DNA of 64,000 nucleotides from Edaphobacillus lindanitolerans (GTDB lineage: Bacteria > Bacillota > Bacilli > Bacillales_A > Planococcaceae), in NCBI RefSeq assembly GCF_900156305.1, contig NZ_FTPL01000001.1:682001-746000 (forward strand), written 5' to 3'. Under the pieces are notes generated by a model. It saw nothing but the letters and a program-made list of their open reading frames with translations. It had not been told where the DNA came from and ran no database searches. The position numbers and the translations under genes are program-made. Shown one piece after another: positions 27,555 through 35,529 of this stretch (positions are counted from its first letter, which is position 1; every line of letters begins with the position of its first letter).

Positions 27555-27863
27555 ATGGATGATTTCAAAGAGAAGATCGAAAACCGTATGGGTGACTACG
27601 ATCAGGAAGAAAAAGAACAGATTCTCGAGAACTTCAACCACTTCAAGCAATTCTTATCCGAAAAAGTGGAAAAAGGCGAGAAGATGGGCCTGAGCGAGGA
27701 ACAACTCGCCAAAGGTGCCGAACTCGTCGCCAACTACCTGGCCAAGCACGAGGAGCCCCGCAACCGCGAACAATACCTTCTGGCGGAACTGTGGAAAGCC
27801 GGCAACAAAGATGAACAGCACCATCTTGCCCACATGCTCGTCAAACTCGTACAGAATGACTGA
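27555..27863 (+). CDS. DUF3243 family protein (YmfJ-like)
   Basis: 102 residues, highly charged and helical, beginning MDDFKEKIENRMGDY and containing GLSEEQLAKGAELVANYLAKH, the conserved core of DUF3243 (B. subtilis YmfJ). Function unknown; the family is small, cytosolic and common in Bacillales. The ATG follows AAAGGAGTGG, a strong ribosome binding site, and a terminator follows the stop, so it is monocistronic. It separates the PAS/AAA+ regulator from abgBTA, and there is no sign that it belongs functionally to either. The C-terminal part is longer than in YmfJ (85 residues). Confidence 0.85.
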   Translation: MDDFKEKIENRMGDYDQEEKEQILENFNHFKQFLSEKVEKGEKMGLSEEQLAKGAELVANYLAKHEEPRNREQYLLAELWKAGNKDEQHHLAHMLVKLVQND

Positions 27864-27876
27864 ATTTTTTTAAAGG

Positions 27877-27906
27877 AACCGGGGAGCCGATGCTCTCCGG
27901 TTTTTT
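27877..27906 (+). terminator. Rho-independent terminator after DUF3243
   Basis: An ACCGGGGAGC/GCTCTCCGGT stem followed by TTTTTT, 14 bases past the stop. Confidence 0.8.
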
Positions 27907-27930
27907 AATGTTTCTTCCTTTATGTTGCCA

Positions 27931-27959
27931 TTGACGAACGATGTCGAAGTCTGTATGCT
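27931..27959 (+). promoter_or_regulatory. sigma-A-type promoter of abgBTA
   Basis: TTGACG (27931-27936), 17 bases, TATGCT (27954-27959), about 50 bases before the abgB ATG. No -24/-12 sigma-54 element is seen in the gap. Confidence 0.6.
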
Positions 27960-27987
27960 TATTTAGAAATTTTTCATTATCTAAATA
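27960..27987 (+). promoter_or_regulatory. candidate operator at the abgB transcription start
   Basis: Inverted repeat TATTTAGA-N12-TCTAAATA with perfect 8-base arms, directly after the -10 and overlapping the expected transcription start. Binding there would repress. Confidence 0.5.
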
Positions 27988-28008
27988 TTGCGAGGGGTGT
28001 CGGGGGAA

Positions 28009-29445
28009 ATGACAGATTTAAAATCGTTCATCGAGCACTACTTATCCGAGAACAAAAGTGAGTTCGAAAAAGTAAGCGAATACATTTTCAATCATCCGGA
28101 AACTCGGTTCGAGGAATACGAATCATCCAGGTTCCTGGCCGACCAATGTGAACAGGCCGGCTTCCGGGTGGAACGCCATGTCGGCGGAATTGAAACCGCC
28201 TTCATCGCAGAATACGGCGAGGGGGCCCCTGTGATCGGATTCCTCGGCGAGTTCGACGCCCTTTCCGGTCTCAGCCAGGAGCCGAATATCGCAGAGCCTG
28301 TCCAATGGGAACGCCATGTCGGCCACGGCTGCGGGCATAATCTGCTCGGCACCGGCGCCTTCGCCGCTGCCTGTGCCGCCAAGGCTTTCCTCGAGAAGAA
28401 CAACCTGCCCGGCACCGTCAAATTTTTCGGCTGCCCGGGTGAAGAAGGCGGTTCCGGAAAGACATTCATGGTCCGCGAAGGCTTATTCGACGGTTTGGAT
28501 CTTGCCCTTACCTGGCATCCATCGCCGGGCAATGCCATCATGTCACTCAGCTCCCTTGCAAACTACCAGGTTTTCTTCCGATTCAAGGGGATTCCGACGC
28601 ATGCGGCAAACTCCCCTCACCTCGGACGCAGTGCGCTGGATGCGGTGGAGCTCATGAATGTCGGCGTCCAGTATCTGCGGGAACACATCATTGACGCAGC
28701 CCGCATCCACTACGCCGTCACGAACACAGGCGGCATCTCGCCGAACGTGGTCCAGGCAGAAGCGGAAGTGCTCTACCTGATCCGGGCACCGAAAATCGGG
28801 CAGGTCGATGAGATTTACAAGCGGGTCATCAAAATTGCGGAAGGCGCCGCGCTCATGACGGAAACCGGGCTGGAGATCGACTTCAACAAAGCCTGTTCGA
28901 ATTACATACCGAACCGCGCCGCCGAGCGGCTCCTCTATGAGAGCCTGCAGGAAATCGGCCCCGGAGAGCCGACCGAGGAGGAAAAGGAGTTTGCCAAAGC
29001 CATTTTCGACTCCCTCTCGGCAAGCGAGCAGCAAGACGCATTCAACGGCATGCGGGGCTTCGGATACTTTGGGGACGGCCGTGAGTATGAAGGAAAATAT
29101 ATCGCCGATACCGTAGGCCCGTATGTCGAGACCGATGAAGTTCTTGCCGGCTCGACCGATGTCGGCGATGTCAGCTGGGTTGTTCCGACCGCGCAGCTCA
29201 CCACGTCCACTTCTGCCATCGGGACGCCTCTCCACACTTGGCAGATGACGAGCCAGGGCCTCTCGACGAACGCTCACAAGGCGATGCTCCGGGCCGCCGC
29301 ATCCATGGGTCTCACCGGGATGAAGGTTCTCCAGAACCCTGGCCTGCTGGAGTCGGTCAAGGAAGAATTCACCGCATTCCAGAAGGATAATCCGTACACC
29401 AACCCGATCCCCGACCATGTCAAGCCGTCCAAACTAAACGCCTGA
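28009..29445 (+). CDS. abgB: M20 family amidohydrolase, AbgB-like
   Basis: 478 residues. Metallopeptidase M20D features: FLGEFDAL near residue 77, GHGCGHNLLGTGA near 105, the Glu-Glu pair in FGCPGEEGGSGK near 140, and TWHPSPGN. The large insertion with GRSALDAVELMNVGVQYLREH and STDVGDVSWVVP is typical of AbgB subunits. In E. coli AbgA and AbgB form a heterodimer that cleaves p-aminobenzoyl-glutamate to p-aminobenzoate and glutamate. The ATG at 28009 is preferred over an in-frame TTG at 27988 because GAGGGGTG lies nine bases upstream. First gene of abgB-abgT-abgA. Confidence 0.88.
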   Translation: MTDLKSFIEHYLSENKSEFEKVSEYIFNHPETRFEEYESSRFLADQCEQAGFRVERHVGGIETAFIAEYGEGAPVIGFLGEFDALSGLSQEPNIAEPVQWERHVGHGCGHNLLGTGAFAAACAAKAFLEKNNLPGTVKFFGCPGEEGGSGKTFMVREGLFDGLDLALTWHPSPGNAIMSLSSLANYQVFFRFKGIPTHAANSPHLGRSALDAVELMNVGVQYLREHIIDAARIHYAVTNTGGISPNVVQAEAEVLYLIRAPKIGQVDEIYKRVIKIAEGAALMTETGLEIDFNKACSNYIPNRAAERLLYESLQEIGPGEPTEEEKEFAKAIFDSLSASEQQDAFNGMRGFGYFGDGREYEGKYIADTVGPYVETDEVLAGSTDVGDVSWVVPTAQLTTSTSAIGTPLHTWQMTSQGLSTNAHKAMLRAAASMGLTGMKVLQNPGLLESVKEEFTAFQKDNPYTNPIPDHVKPSKLNA

Positions 29446-29491
29446 CGAACATCGGCACCGGGCCTCCAACATATGAACGAATCGAGGGGAA

Positions 29492-31009
29492 ATGATGGAA
29501 ACAGCAAAAAAGGGGTTCTTCAACAAGTTCCTGAACGGGGTTGAAAGGGTCGGCAACAAACTGCCGGATCCGTTCATCTTGTTTGTGTACATGGCGCTCG
29601 GCGTCATCATCCTGTCCTGGATCTTCAGCCTGTTCAACGCACAGGTCACACACCCGGGAACAGGCGAGACGCTCACGATCAAAAACCTGGCATCCGGTGA
29701 AGGTCTCCGGTATATCGTCACCTCGATGATCGAAAACTTCACCGGCTTTGCCCCGCTCGGCATTGTCCTCGCGATGATGCTCGGGATCGGCCTCACCGAA
29801 AAGGTCGGCATGCTCGATTATGCCATCCGGAAGACGATCATGAAGTCTCCGCCATGGCTTCTCACTTATTCGGTCGCGTTCGTCGGAGTCATGGGCAACC
29901 TGGCGTCCGATGCAGCGATGCTTCTCATCCCGCCGCTTGCGGCCATGGTCTTTTACAAAGTCGGACGCCACCCGCTCGCCGGGCTGGCCGTCGGCTATGC
30001 CTCATCCGGCGCCGGATTCACGGCCAACCTGCTCATCGTCGGCACCGATGCCCTGCTGGCCGGGATTTCCACGGAAGCTGCAAAAATCATCGACGAATCC
30101 ATCGTCGTGACCCCTGCCGACAACTGGTACTTCAATATCGTTTCCGTCTTCGTCATCACCTTCCTGGCCGGATTCATCACATCGAAATTCATCGAGCCGC
30201 GTCTTGGCAAGTATTCGGGTGAAGCCGTGGAAGTGGATGTCGAGGAAGACCCGCCGAATGCCGGCAAAGGGTTCCGGAATTCGATGATTGCCGCACTCAT
30301 CTTCCTCGTCCTCGTCTATCTGTCGGTCGGCTTCTCCTGGAGTCCGCTCCGGAGCGAGGAAGGAAAAGTCATCCCGTCTCCGTTCCTCACCGGGATCGTG
30401 CCTATTCTGCTCTTCCTGTTCCTGACCGTCGGGGTCACCTACGGGGTCACCGTCGGCAAGATCAAAAGCGGAAAAGACATTGCCGCCTACATGGCCGAAG
30501 CGATGAAAGACATGAGCAGCTACATCGTCCTCATTTTCGCCATTTCCCAGTTCATTGCCTATTTCAACTGGTCGAACATCGGGATCTGGGTTGCCGTCAA
30601 CGGTGCAGAATTCCTGGAAAGCGTGAACTTCACCGGAATCGGCCTCATCATCGGCTACATCATCTTTACCGCCTGCATGAACTTCCTGATCACTTCCGGA
30701 TCGGCCAAATGGGCGCTGGAAGCACCGATCTTCGTGCCGATGTTCATGCAGCTCGGTTATCATCCGGCATTCACACAGGCCGCCTACCGGATAGCCGATT
30801 CATCGACAAACATTGTCACACCTCTGATGCCATACATGGTGGTCGTGCTCACATTCATGCAAAAATACGACAAGAAAGCCGGGATCGGGACGCTCATCTC
30901 CCTGATGCTCCCATACTCGATTTCGTTCCTTGTCGCCTGGATCATCCTGATCCTCCTATTCTTCTATGCAGGAATCCCGTTCGGGCCCGGCATCACGCCT
31001 TACCTGTAA
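29492..31009 (+). CDS. abgT: AbgT-family p-aminobenzoyl-glutamate transporter
   Basis: 505 residues with about eleven membrane segments. It begins FFNKFLNGVERVGNKLPDPF and contains GNLASDAAMLLIPPLAAMVF and SGAGFTANLLIVGTDALLAG, all conserved AbgT stretches. AbgT imports p-aminobenzoyl-glutamate in E. coli; relatives (MtrF, YdaH) also export sulphonamides. The context with abgB and abgA favours import. GAGGGGAA precedes two adjacent ATGs (29492 and 29495), either of which could be used. A hairpin follows the stop, so abgA may be expressed at a lower level than abgB and abgT. Confidence 0.9.
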   Translation: MMETAKKGFFNKFLNGVERVGNKLPDPFILFVYMALGVIILSWIFSLFNAQVTHPGTGETLTIKNLASGEGLRYIVTSMIENFTGFAPLGIVLAMMLGIGLTEKVGMLDYAIRKTIMKSPPWLLTYSVAFVGVMGNLASDAAMLLIPPLAAMVFYKVGRHPLAGLAVGYASSGAGFTANLLIVGTDALLAGISTEAAKIIDESIVVTPADNWYFNIVSVFVITFLAGFITSKFIEPRLGKYSGEAVEVDVEEDPPNAGKGFRNSMIAALIFLVLVYLSVGFSWSPLRSEEGKVIPSPFLTGIVPILLFLFLTVGVTYGVTVGKIKSGKDIAAYMAEAMKDMSSYIVLIFAISQFIAYFNWSNIGIWVAVNGAEFLESVNFTGIGLIIGYIIFTACMNFLITSGSAKWALEAPIFVPMFMQLGYHPAFTQAAYRIADSSTNIVTPLMPYMVVVLTFMQKYDKKAGIGTLISLMLPYSISFLVAWIILILLFFYAGIPFGPGITPYL

Positions 31010-31014
31010 GGAAC

Positions 31015-31042
31015 AACGCCCCCGGCAGCCGATCGGGGGCGT
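31015..31042 (+). terminator. intra-operon terminator or attenuator between abgT and abgA
   Basis: The stem AACGCCCCCG/CGGGGGCGTT, followed by TATTGTA, lies 5 bases after the abgT stop and 47 before abgA. The weak T run suggests partial termination. Confidence 0.6.
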
Positions 31043-31089
31043 TTATTGTACTGATTTGATGAATGACATGATGAAGGGACGGAAATGCC

Positions 31090-32379
31090 ATGCTGAATGA
31101 ACAAATGAAACGAGATCTCATTGAAATCCGCCGGGATCTCCATCGCCACCCCGAACAAGGCTTCCTTGAAATGCGTACAGCCTCCCTCGTCACTGCCGAG
31201 CTCCTCCGCCTCGGCTTCGGGGTCAGGACAGGACTGGACGTCATGGAACCGGATGCCGTTATGGGCAAGCCCACTGATGCAGAGACAGCCGCCCATTTCA
31301 AATGGGCCAAGGAGAATGGCGCCGTTCCCGAAACGGTGGATTGGTTCAAGGACGGGTACACCGGCATCGCGGCTGACTGGAAAACGGGACGCCCTGGTCC
31401 CGTCACCGTATTCAGGGTCGATATGGACGCCCTCCCGATCCTCGAATCCGAAGACGCGGGGCATGTCCCGCAGTCGGAAGGTTTCCGCTCGGTCAATGAC
31501 GGATCGATGCACGCATGCGGGCATGATGCCCACACATCGATCGGGCTCGGCCTTGCCCGCCTGATTGCAGAAAAGGCGGATCAGCTTGCCGGGACCGTCC
31601 GGATCCTCTTCCAGCCTGCAGAAGAAGGCACGCGAGGTGCCCGCTCGATGGCGGAAGCCGGCGTGGTGGACGACGCCGACTTCTTCATCGCCACTCATGT
31701 CGGCACCGGCGTCCCGCACCGGACATTCCTTGCCGCGTCGAACGGCTTCCTCGCGACGTCAAAAATTGACGTCACATTCAAAGGGATCGCTTCCCATGCC
31801 GGCGCGAAACCTGAAGAAGGCCGCAATGCCCTGCTTGCCGCTGCGAACGCCGCAATCAACCTTCATGCCATTTCCAGGCACTCCGGCGGATCGACCCGTG
31901 TAAATGTCGGTGAACTTCATGCAGGAAGCGGCCGGAACGTCATCGCGGCCCATGCTTCCATGAAAATCGAGACGCGGGGCGAGAATTCAGAAGTGAACGC
32001 GTATGTAAAAGAGCAGGCAGAACGGATCATCCGCGGGGCAGCCGACATGTACGGTGTCCGGTATGACTTCCGGACAGTCGGCGAAGCGATCGACTGCAAA
32101 TGCTCGGAAGAACTTGCCCGCAGACTGGCGGATTCTGCAGGAAAATCCGACTACGTGGACGAAGTGATGCTTGCAGACCATGCATCGGCCGGTTCCGAAG
32201 ACGCCACCTACTTCATGGACCGGGTCATCCGCCACGGCGGGCAGGCCACCTACTGCATCGCCGGCACCGACCTTGCAGCCGGTCACCACAACGAACGATT
32301 CGACATCAATGAGGAAACGATGTTCTCCGCAGTGGATGTCCTGTTCCGTGCCGCACTCGACCTGAACGGCCGGGCCTGA
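31090..32379 (+). CDS. abgA: M20 family amidohydrolase, AbgA-like
   Basis: 429 residues: RRDLHRHPEQGF near residue 14, VFRVDMDALPI near 108, NDGSMHACGHDAHTSIG near 135 (metal-binding Cys and His), and FQPAEEGTRGARSM near 175 with the catalytic Glu pair. The stretch between residues 55 and 95 (WFKDGYTGIAADWKTGRPG) is typical of AbgA. It should pair with AbgB to hydrolyse aminobenzoyl-glutamate or similar N-acyl-glutamates. The ATG at 31090 follows GAAGGGACGG. Transcription ends at the bidirectional hairpin at 32417-32458. Confidence 0.9.
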   Translation: MLNEQMKRDLIEIRRDLHRHPEQGFLEMRTASLVTAELLRLGFGVRTGLDVMEPDAVMGKPTDAETAAHFKWAKENGAVPETVDWFKDGYTGIAADWKTGRPGPVTVFRVDMDALPILESEDAGHVPQSEGFRSVNDGSMHACGHDAHTSIGLGLARLIAEKADQLAGTVRILFQPAEEGTRGARSMAEAGVVDDADFFIATHVGTGVPHRTFLAASNGFLATSKIDVTFKGIASHAGAKPEEGRNALLAAANAAINLHAISRHSGGSTRVNVGELHAGSGRNVIAAHASMKIETRGENSEVNAYVKEQAERIIRGAADMYGVRYDFRTVGEAIDCKCSEELARRLADSAGKSDYVDEVMLADHASAGSEDATYFMDRVIRHGGQATYCIAGTDLAAGHHNERFDINEETMFSAVDVLFRAALDLNGRA

Positions 32380-32416
32380 ACATTTTCAGCACAGCTGAAT
32401 GCCTGCATAGATCAAA

Positions 32417-32458
32417 GAAGTGCGCCAGCCCTTGTCGGCCGGCGCACTTCCTTTATTA
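32417..32458. terminator. bidirectional terminator between abgA and dinB
   Basis: The stem GAAGTGCGCC/GGCGCACTTC lies between convergent genes, with CTTTATTATT on the plus side and a weaker CTTTGATC on the minus side. Confidence 0.75.
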
Positions 32459-32923
32459 TTCGAACAGCGGGCGTTCAGGATCCTTCCCGATAGTCAGAAG
32501 CATGCTGTGAAGCTGCCCGCGGTGATGGGCGAGGTGGACGGCGATCTGGACCAGCCATCCGAACCGGGTGTATGTAGCGCCCCACCAGGACGTCGTCTTT
32601 TCTTCCAGGGAAGCAGCCGTATACAGGTCATACCGGCCGCGCAGTTCTTCGACGGAACGGCTGAGCGTCAACAGGCTTTCTTTCAGGCCATCCGGCCGGT
32701 TCTCTCTGTAGTAAACCTTCATCTGATCTTCGGTGTCCCCGTCCGAAAGGCGAAGGTCTGCACTGCAGAGCAGGGCCATATGGCCGAGCAGTTCTCCGAG
32801 GGACCGCTTCCCCGCCCATGGCCGATAAGCGAGATCAGCTTCTGTCAGGACATTGGCCATGCCGAGCACCGATCCGTGCATGAATTCGATCTGCCGGAAT
32901 ACTTGTGCGCACTTGTCGTCCAT
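32456..32923 (-). CDS. DinB-family protein
   Basis: 155 residues of the DinB/YfiT-like four-helix fold: LGELLGHMALL near residue 48 and LVQIAVHLAHHRGQLHSML near 125, which place the usual three metal-binding histidines. Relatives include bacillithiol S-transferases (BstA) and mycothiol-dependent maleylpyruvate isomerases, so a thiol-transferase role is possible but unproven. The start is the ATG at 32923, one base after the pcp stop region, making a tight pair with pcp. A much longer frame upstream is an out-of-frame shadow of pcp. Confidence 0.82.
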   Translation of the reverse strand: MDDKCAQVFRQIEFMHGSVLGMANVLTEADLAYRPWAGKRSLGELLGHMALLCSADLRLSDGDTEDQMKVYYRENRPDGLKESLLTLSRSVEELRGRYDLYTAASLEEKTTSWWGATYTRFGWLVQIAVHLAHHRGQLHSMLLTIGKDPERPLFE

Positions 32924-32924
32924 T

Positions 32925-33536
32925 TTATCGGCCGTCGGCGATTGTTTCGAGGCAAATCCGGACACCCCGGAGCAGGTCCTCGTGGCTCCAGCTCGGAATC
33001 CTGCCGTGCTGGATCGCCAGTTCATGGGAAGCCGGGATGTGGATGAACCCGGCCCGCATGCCGGGCCGCTCCGTCGCCGCATAGTGGAGTCCGCCGAACA
33101 TGACGTTGTTGCACAGGTAAGTGCCGGCCGTGTTAGAGATCTCGGCAGGAAGGCCGGCATCGACCAGGGCGTTGACCATTTCCCGGACAGGAAGTGTCGA
33201 GAAATAGGCGTCGGGCGCATCTTCATTGATGGGCTTGTCCACAGGCTGGTTTCCCTCATTGTCGGGCGCTCCGTCCTGGACATTGATCGCAATCCGCTCC
33301 GGCGTCATTTTACTGCGGCCGCCGGCAAGCCCGAGCGACACGGTCACATCGGGTTCCACTTCCCGGATCAGGCCCATCAGCCGGGCTTCCGCCCTGTTGA
33401 AGTCAACCGGCAGAATACGGCTGGTGATTTCGTAATCTCCGACCACGGTGCCGTCCAATTCCTCCGCCACCCGCATGGTCGGATTCACCGGAAAGTCCAA
33501 AAACGGTTCAAAACCTGTCAGCAGAATTGTTTTCAT
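32925..33536 (-). CDS. pcp: pyrrolidone-carboxylate peptidase
   Basis: 203 residues, the usual length of this C15 cysteine peptidase. The catalytic triad is visible: Glu in MTPERIAIN near 80, Cys in GTYLCNNVMF near 143, His in GFIHIPASHE near 165. It opens KTILLTGFEPFLDFPVNPTM, also conserved. It removes N-terminal pyroglutamate from peptides in the cytoplasm. The start ATG at 33536 has GAGGGGATG upstream; a TTG two codons earlier is possible. It is followed by the DinB gene with no gap. Confidence 0.93.
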   Translation of the reverse strand: MKTILLTGFEPFLDFPVNPTMRVAEELDGTVVGDYEITSRILPVDFNRAEARLMGLIREVEPDVTVSLGLAGGRSKMTPERIAINVQDGAPDNEGNQPVDKPINEDAPDAYFSTLPVREMVNALVDAGLPAEISNTAGTYLCNNVMFGGLHYAATERPGMRAGFIHIPASHELAIQHGRIPSWSHEDLLRGVRICLETIADGR

Positions 33537-33551
33537 CCCCAAAACATCCCC

Positions 33552-33959
33552 TCAATCAAATTTCATTACTTTGAACGTACCCGTTGCATGACCGATCAAT
33601 TCACCGGATTCATTATAAAGCCGTCCCTCAAGCAGCACCGTGCTCCTCGTTTTGTTGATGAGCTCTGCCCGTGCCGTCATCGCCCCTCCGACAAGCGGCT
33701 TCAGGAACTGGGTCTGCATTTGGATGGTCATCGTATCGTCATACCCGAGCGACCGGATGAATAGCCCCATCACCGTGTCGAGTACGCTCATGTATACCCC
33801 GCCGTGCACGGTGCTCCGCACATTGTCGAGCTCCGGCTTGTACGGGAGGCGCAGTTCGACATCCCCTTCCTCAAGTGTCGTAATCTCAAGTCCGAGGAAA
33901 CGGAAAAATTCGCTGTCTTCAAATTCCCCGCGGACGCGGTCAAGCTGCGTTGCAATCAT
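33552..33959 (-). CDS. PaaI-type hotdog thioesterase
   Basis: 135 residues with one hotdog domain. ELDNVRSTVHGGVYMSVLDTVMG near residue 50 contains the HGG-x-x-x-x-x-x-D motif of PaaI/YdiI thioesterases, and LKPLVGGAMTARAELINKTRST follows as expected. It probably hydrolyses acyl- or aryl-CoA esters in the cytoplasm; the substrate is unknown. The ATG at 33959 follows AAGGAG at nine bases. A longer frame to 34196 runs through the intergenic promoter region and is rejected. It precedes pcp by 15 bases on the same strand, so thioesterase, pcp and dinB may be one operon. The MBL hydrolase gene is divergent. Confidence 0.85.
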   Translation of the reverse strand: MIATQLDRVRGEFEDSEFFRFLGLEITTLEEGDVELRLPYKPELDNVRSTVHGGVYMSVLDTVMGLFIRSLGYDDTMTIQMQTQFLKPLVGGAMTARAELINKTRSTVLLEGRLYNESGELIGHATGTFKVMKFD

Positions 33960-34113
33960 GATGCAGGACTCCTTCGTGTTGGTTTGCTTGAGTCCAGTAT
34001 ACCAAAAACCGGACTGTTTCCGTAGGAATTCCGGGAATATGCTGATTTGCCGGTGAATGGCCGGCTGTCTGTGGTAGAGTGAAAGAACAACGATTGAATC
34101 ATGGGGTGAGGAA

Positions 34114-34929
34114 ATGCTCTTCAAGCGGAGCGGCACTTCCGGCGAACAGTCCGGAGTCCAATATTGCATGGGGCTCAACCGGGGCCTCGGTGTCACATTG
34201 TCCTGTTATGCCTATGAATCGGACGGCGTCCTGCTCGATACGGGCGCCCACTCCCTGCGGAAATTTTTCCGTCCGTTCATCCAGAAAGTCAGTCCGGACC
34301 TGGCAGCGATCACCCACAGCCATGAGGACCATTCAGGGAACGCAGCGTTTTGTGCGGAAAAAGGAATTCCCGTTTATATGAATCCAATGAATGCGGGAGA
34401 CTGTGCCCGGAGAGCGAACTATCCGCTGTACCGAAAGCTGTTCTGGGGCAGCCGGCCTGCATTTGCCTCGGAGAGAATGCCCGGATCCTTTTCGTCCCGC
34501 ACCCACGATTGGCGTGCCATCCGGACCCCCGGCCACGCGGCGGACCATGTCGCTCTGCTCGATGAAACGACCGGCCAGTTGTTTTCGGGCGATCTGTTCG
34601 TGAGCGTGAAACAGAAAGTCGCCCTCCGGGAAGAGAACATCCCCGAGACGATCCGGTCGATCCGGGCAGTACTGGAGCATGACTTTGGCGAGATGTTCTG
34701 CTGTCATGCGGGGCATGTGAAGGACGGCAGGAAAGCGCTCACCGGTAAGCTTGAATTTCTGACGTCACTGAGAGAAAATGTCCTCCGGCTGCACGGTGAA
34801 GGCAGGCCTGCAACGGAAATCCAACAAGTACTGTTTCCGAATTCTTACCCGATCACCCGATTTTCATCCGGCGAATGGGATTCCATCTTTCTCATCACGT
34901 CCATCCTTGACGAACATCCGGGCCAATAA
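34114..34929 (+). CDS. MBL-fold metallo-hydrolase
   Basis: 271 residues. The metal-binding motif THSHEDHSGNAAF (near 68), TPGHAADHVALLDE (near 138), FSGDLFVS (near 155) and FCCHAGHVKDG (near 195) supply the metal ligands of the metallo-beta-lactamase fold; the first motif reads HSHEDH instead of HxHxDH with a fully standard spacing. It is a general hydrolase and the substrate is unknown (lactonase, thioesterase or glyoxalase-II activities occur in the fold). The ATG follows GGGGTGAGG. It is divergent from the thioesterase gene, with a strong terminator after it. Confidence 0.83.
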   Translation: MLFKRSGTSGEQSGVQYCMGLNRGLGVTLSCYAYESDGVLLDTGAHSLRKFFRPFIQKVSPDLAAITHSHEDHSGNAAFCAEKGIPVYMNPMNAGDCARRANYPLYRKLFWGSRPAFASERMPGSFSSRTHDWRAIRTPGHAADHVALLDETTGQLFSGDLFVSVKQKVALREENIPETIRSIRAVLEHDFGEMFCCHAGHVKDGRKALTGKLEFLTSLRENVLRLHGEGRPATEIQQVLFPNSYPITRFSSGEWDSIFLITSILDEHPGQ

Positions 34930-34960
34930 AAAACCTTTCCCGCTGCGGGAAAGGTTTTTC
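34928..34960. terminator. bidirectional terminator
   Basis: AAAAACCTTTCCCGC/GCGGGAAAGGTTTTT stem between convergent genes, with T runs on both strands. Confidence 0.88.
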
Positions 34961-34972
34961 GGTAAGCATTCC

Positions 34973-35413
34973 TTATTTTAGGTTGACCTGTTCCAACAGG
35001 CCTTCATCGGTCGAAATGATTTTCAGCAAGTCCTCATGCTTGATATAGACTGTTTTGTAAGCCGGTTTTTCTCCTTCCATGAACAGGAGCACCCGGTTGC
35101 CCGGATTGTCGCTGGCGACCCGGATCTCATAGTCGTCCGGATTGAAGGAATCGCCTACGTATTCGAGTTCCTCATAACCGGAAGTGTCTTTCGCCGGTTC
35201 CGCGTTCTGTGCCTCACCGTCATGGATGGTGTCTTCGCTGCTTCCTCCGCCCGCGTCTCCGGTCACAGTTCCCTTGTCGGTCTGATCCCCGGCCCCGCCG
35301 CCGTTCTGTTCAGTGTCCGGATCCACAGGGGCTTGTTCCGGATTCTCCTGTTTGTCGCCGCAGGCACCGAGCAGCAGTGCCGCCGTTGCCATGATGGCCA
35401 GATATTTTTTCAT
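34973..35413 (-). CDS. putative lipoprotein of unknown function
   Basis: 146 residues. A lipoprotein signal peptide (MKKYLAIMATAALLLGACG) has the lipobox LGAC, so the mature protein starts at Cys18. A low-complexity Gly/Asp/Glu/Gln-rich linker (about 20-80) leads to a small C-terminal domain of about 65 residues containing YIKHEDLLKIIST. I do not recognise this domain. The start ATG is taken at 35413 because GGGGGAGG lies six bases upstream; two in-frame ATGs are close. It is divergent from hisC, with the candidate hisC operators between them. Confidence 0.78.
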   Translation of the reverse strand: MKKYLAIMATAALLLGACGDKQENPEQAPVDPDTEQNGGGAGDQTDKGTVTGDAGGGSSEDTIHDGEAQNAEPAKDTSGYEELEYVGDSFNPDDYEIRVASDNPGNRVLLFMEGEKPAYKTVYIKHEDLLKIISTDEGLLEQVNLK

Positions 35414-35460
35414 GGTCATCCTCCCCCCTTTCACACAATCTACTATACCCGCTCCTTCCG

Positions 35461-35489
35461 TTGACAACACGTAACGGATCCGTTAACTT
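35461..35489 (+). promoter_or_regulatory. candidate hisC promoter overlapped by a 14-base palindrome
   Basis: TTGACA (35461-35466) is a perfect -35. A -10 at the standard 17-base spacing is poor (TAACTT). The perfect palindrome TAACGGATCCGTTA (35472-35485) fills the spacer and touches the -10. Confidence 0.45.
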
Positions 35490-35501
35490 TAGTGTATTAA
35501 A
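35486..35501 (+). promoter_or_regulatory. shared his operator candidate (hisC copy)
   Basis: ACTTTA-GTGTAT-TAAA, ending 28 bases before the hisC ATG. The same ACTTTA-N6-TAAA pattern ends 27 bases before the hisZ ATG. Confidence 0.5.
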
Positions 35502-35529
35502 TCATTAAAGCGGAAGGAGGCTTTCATAG

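Noticed and set aside
29420-30763. Large antisense frames across abgT
   Set aside because: They overlap a clear AbgT transporter and have the Asp/Arg-rich composition of reverse-strand shadows.
32925-33292. N-terminal extension of the DinB protein to 33292
   Set aside because: The extension is the out-of-frame shadow of pcp; the ATG at 32923 fits the DinB family length.
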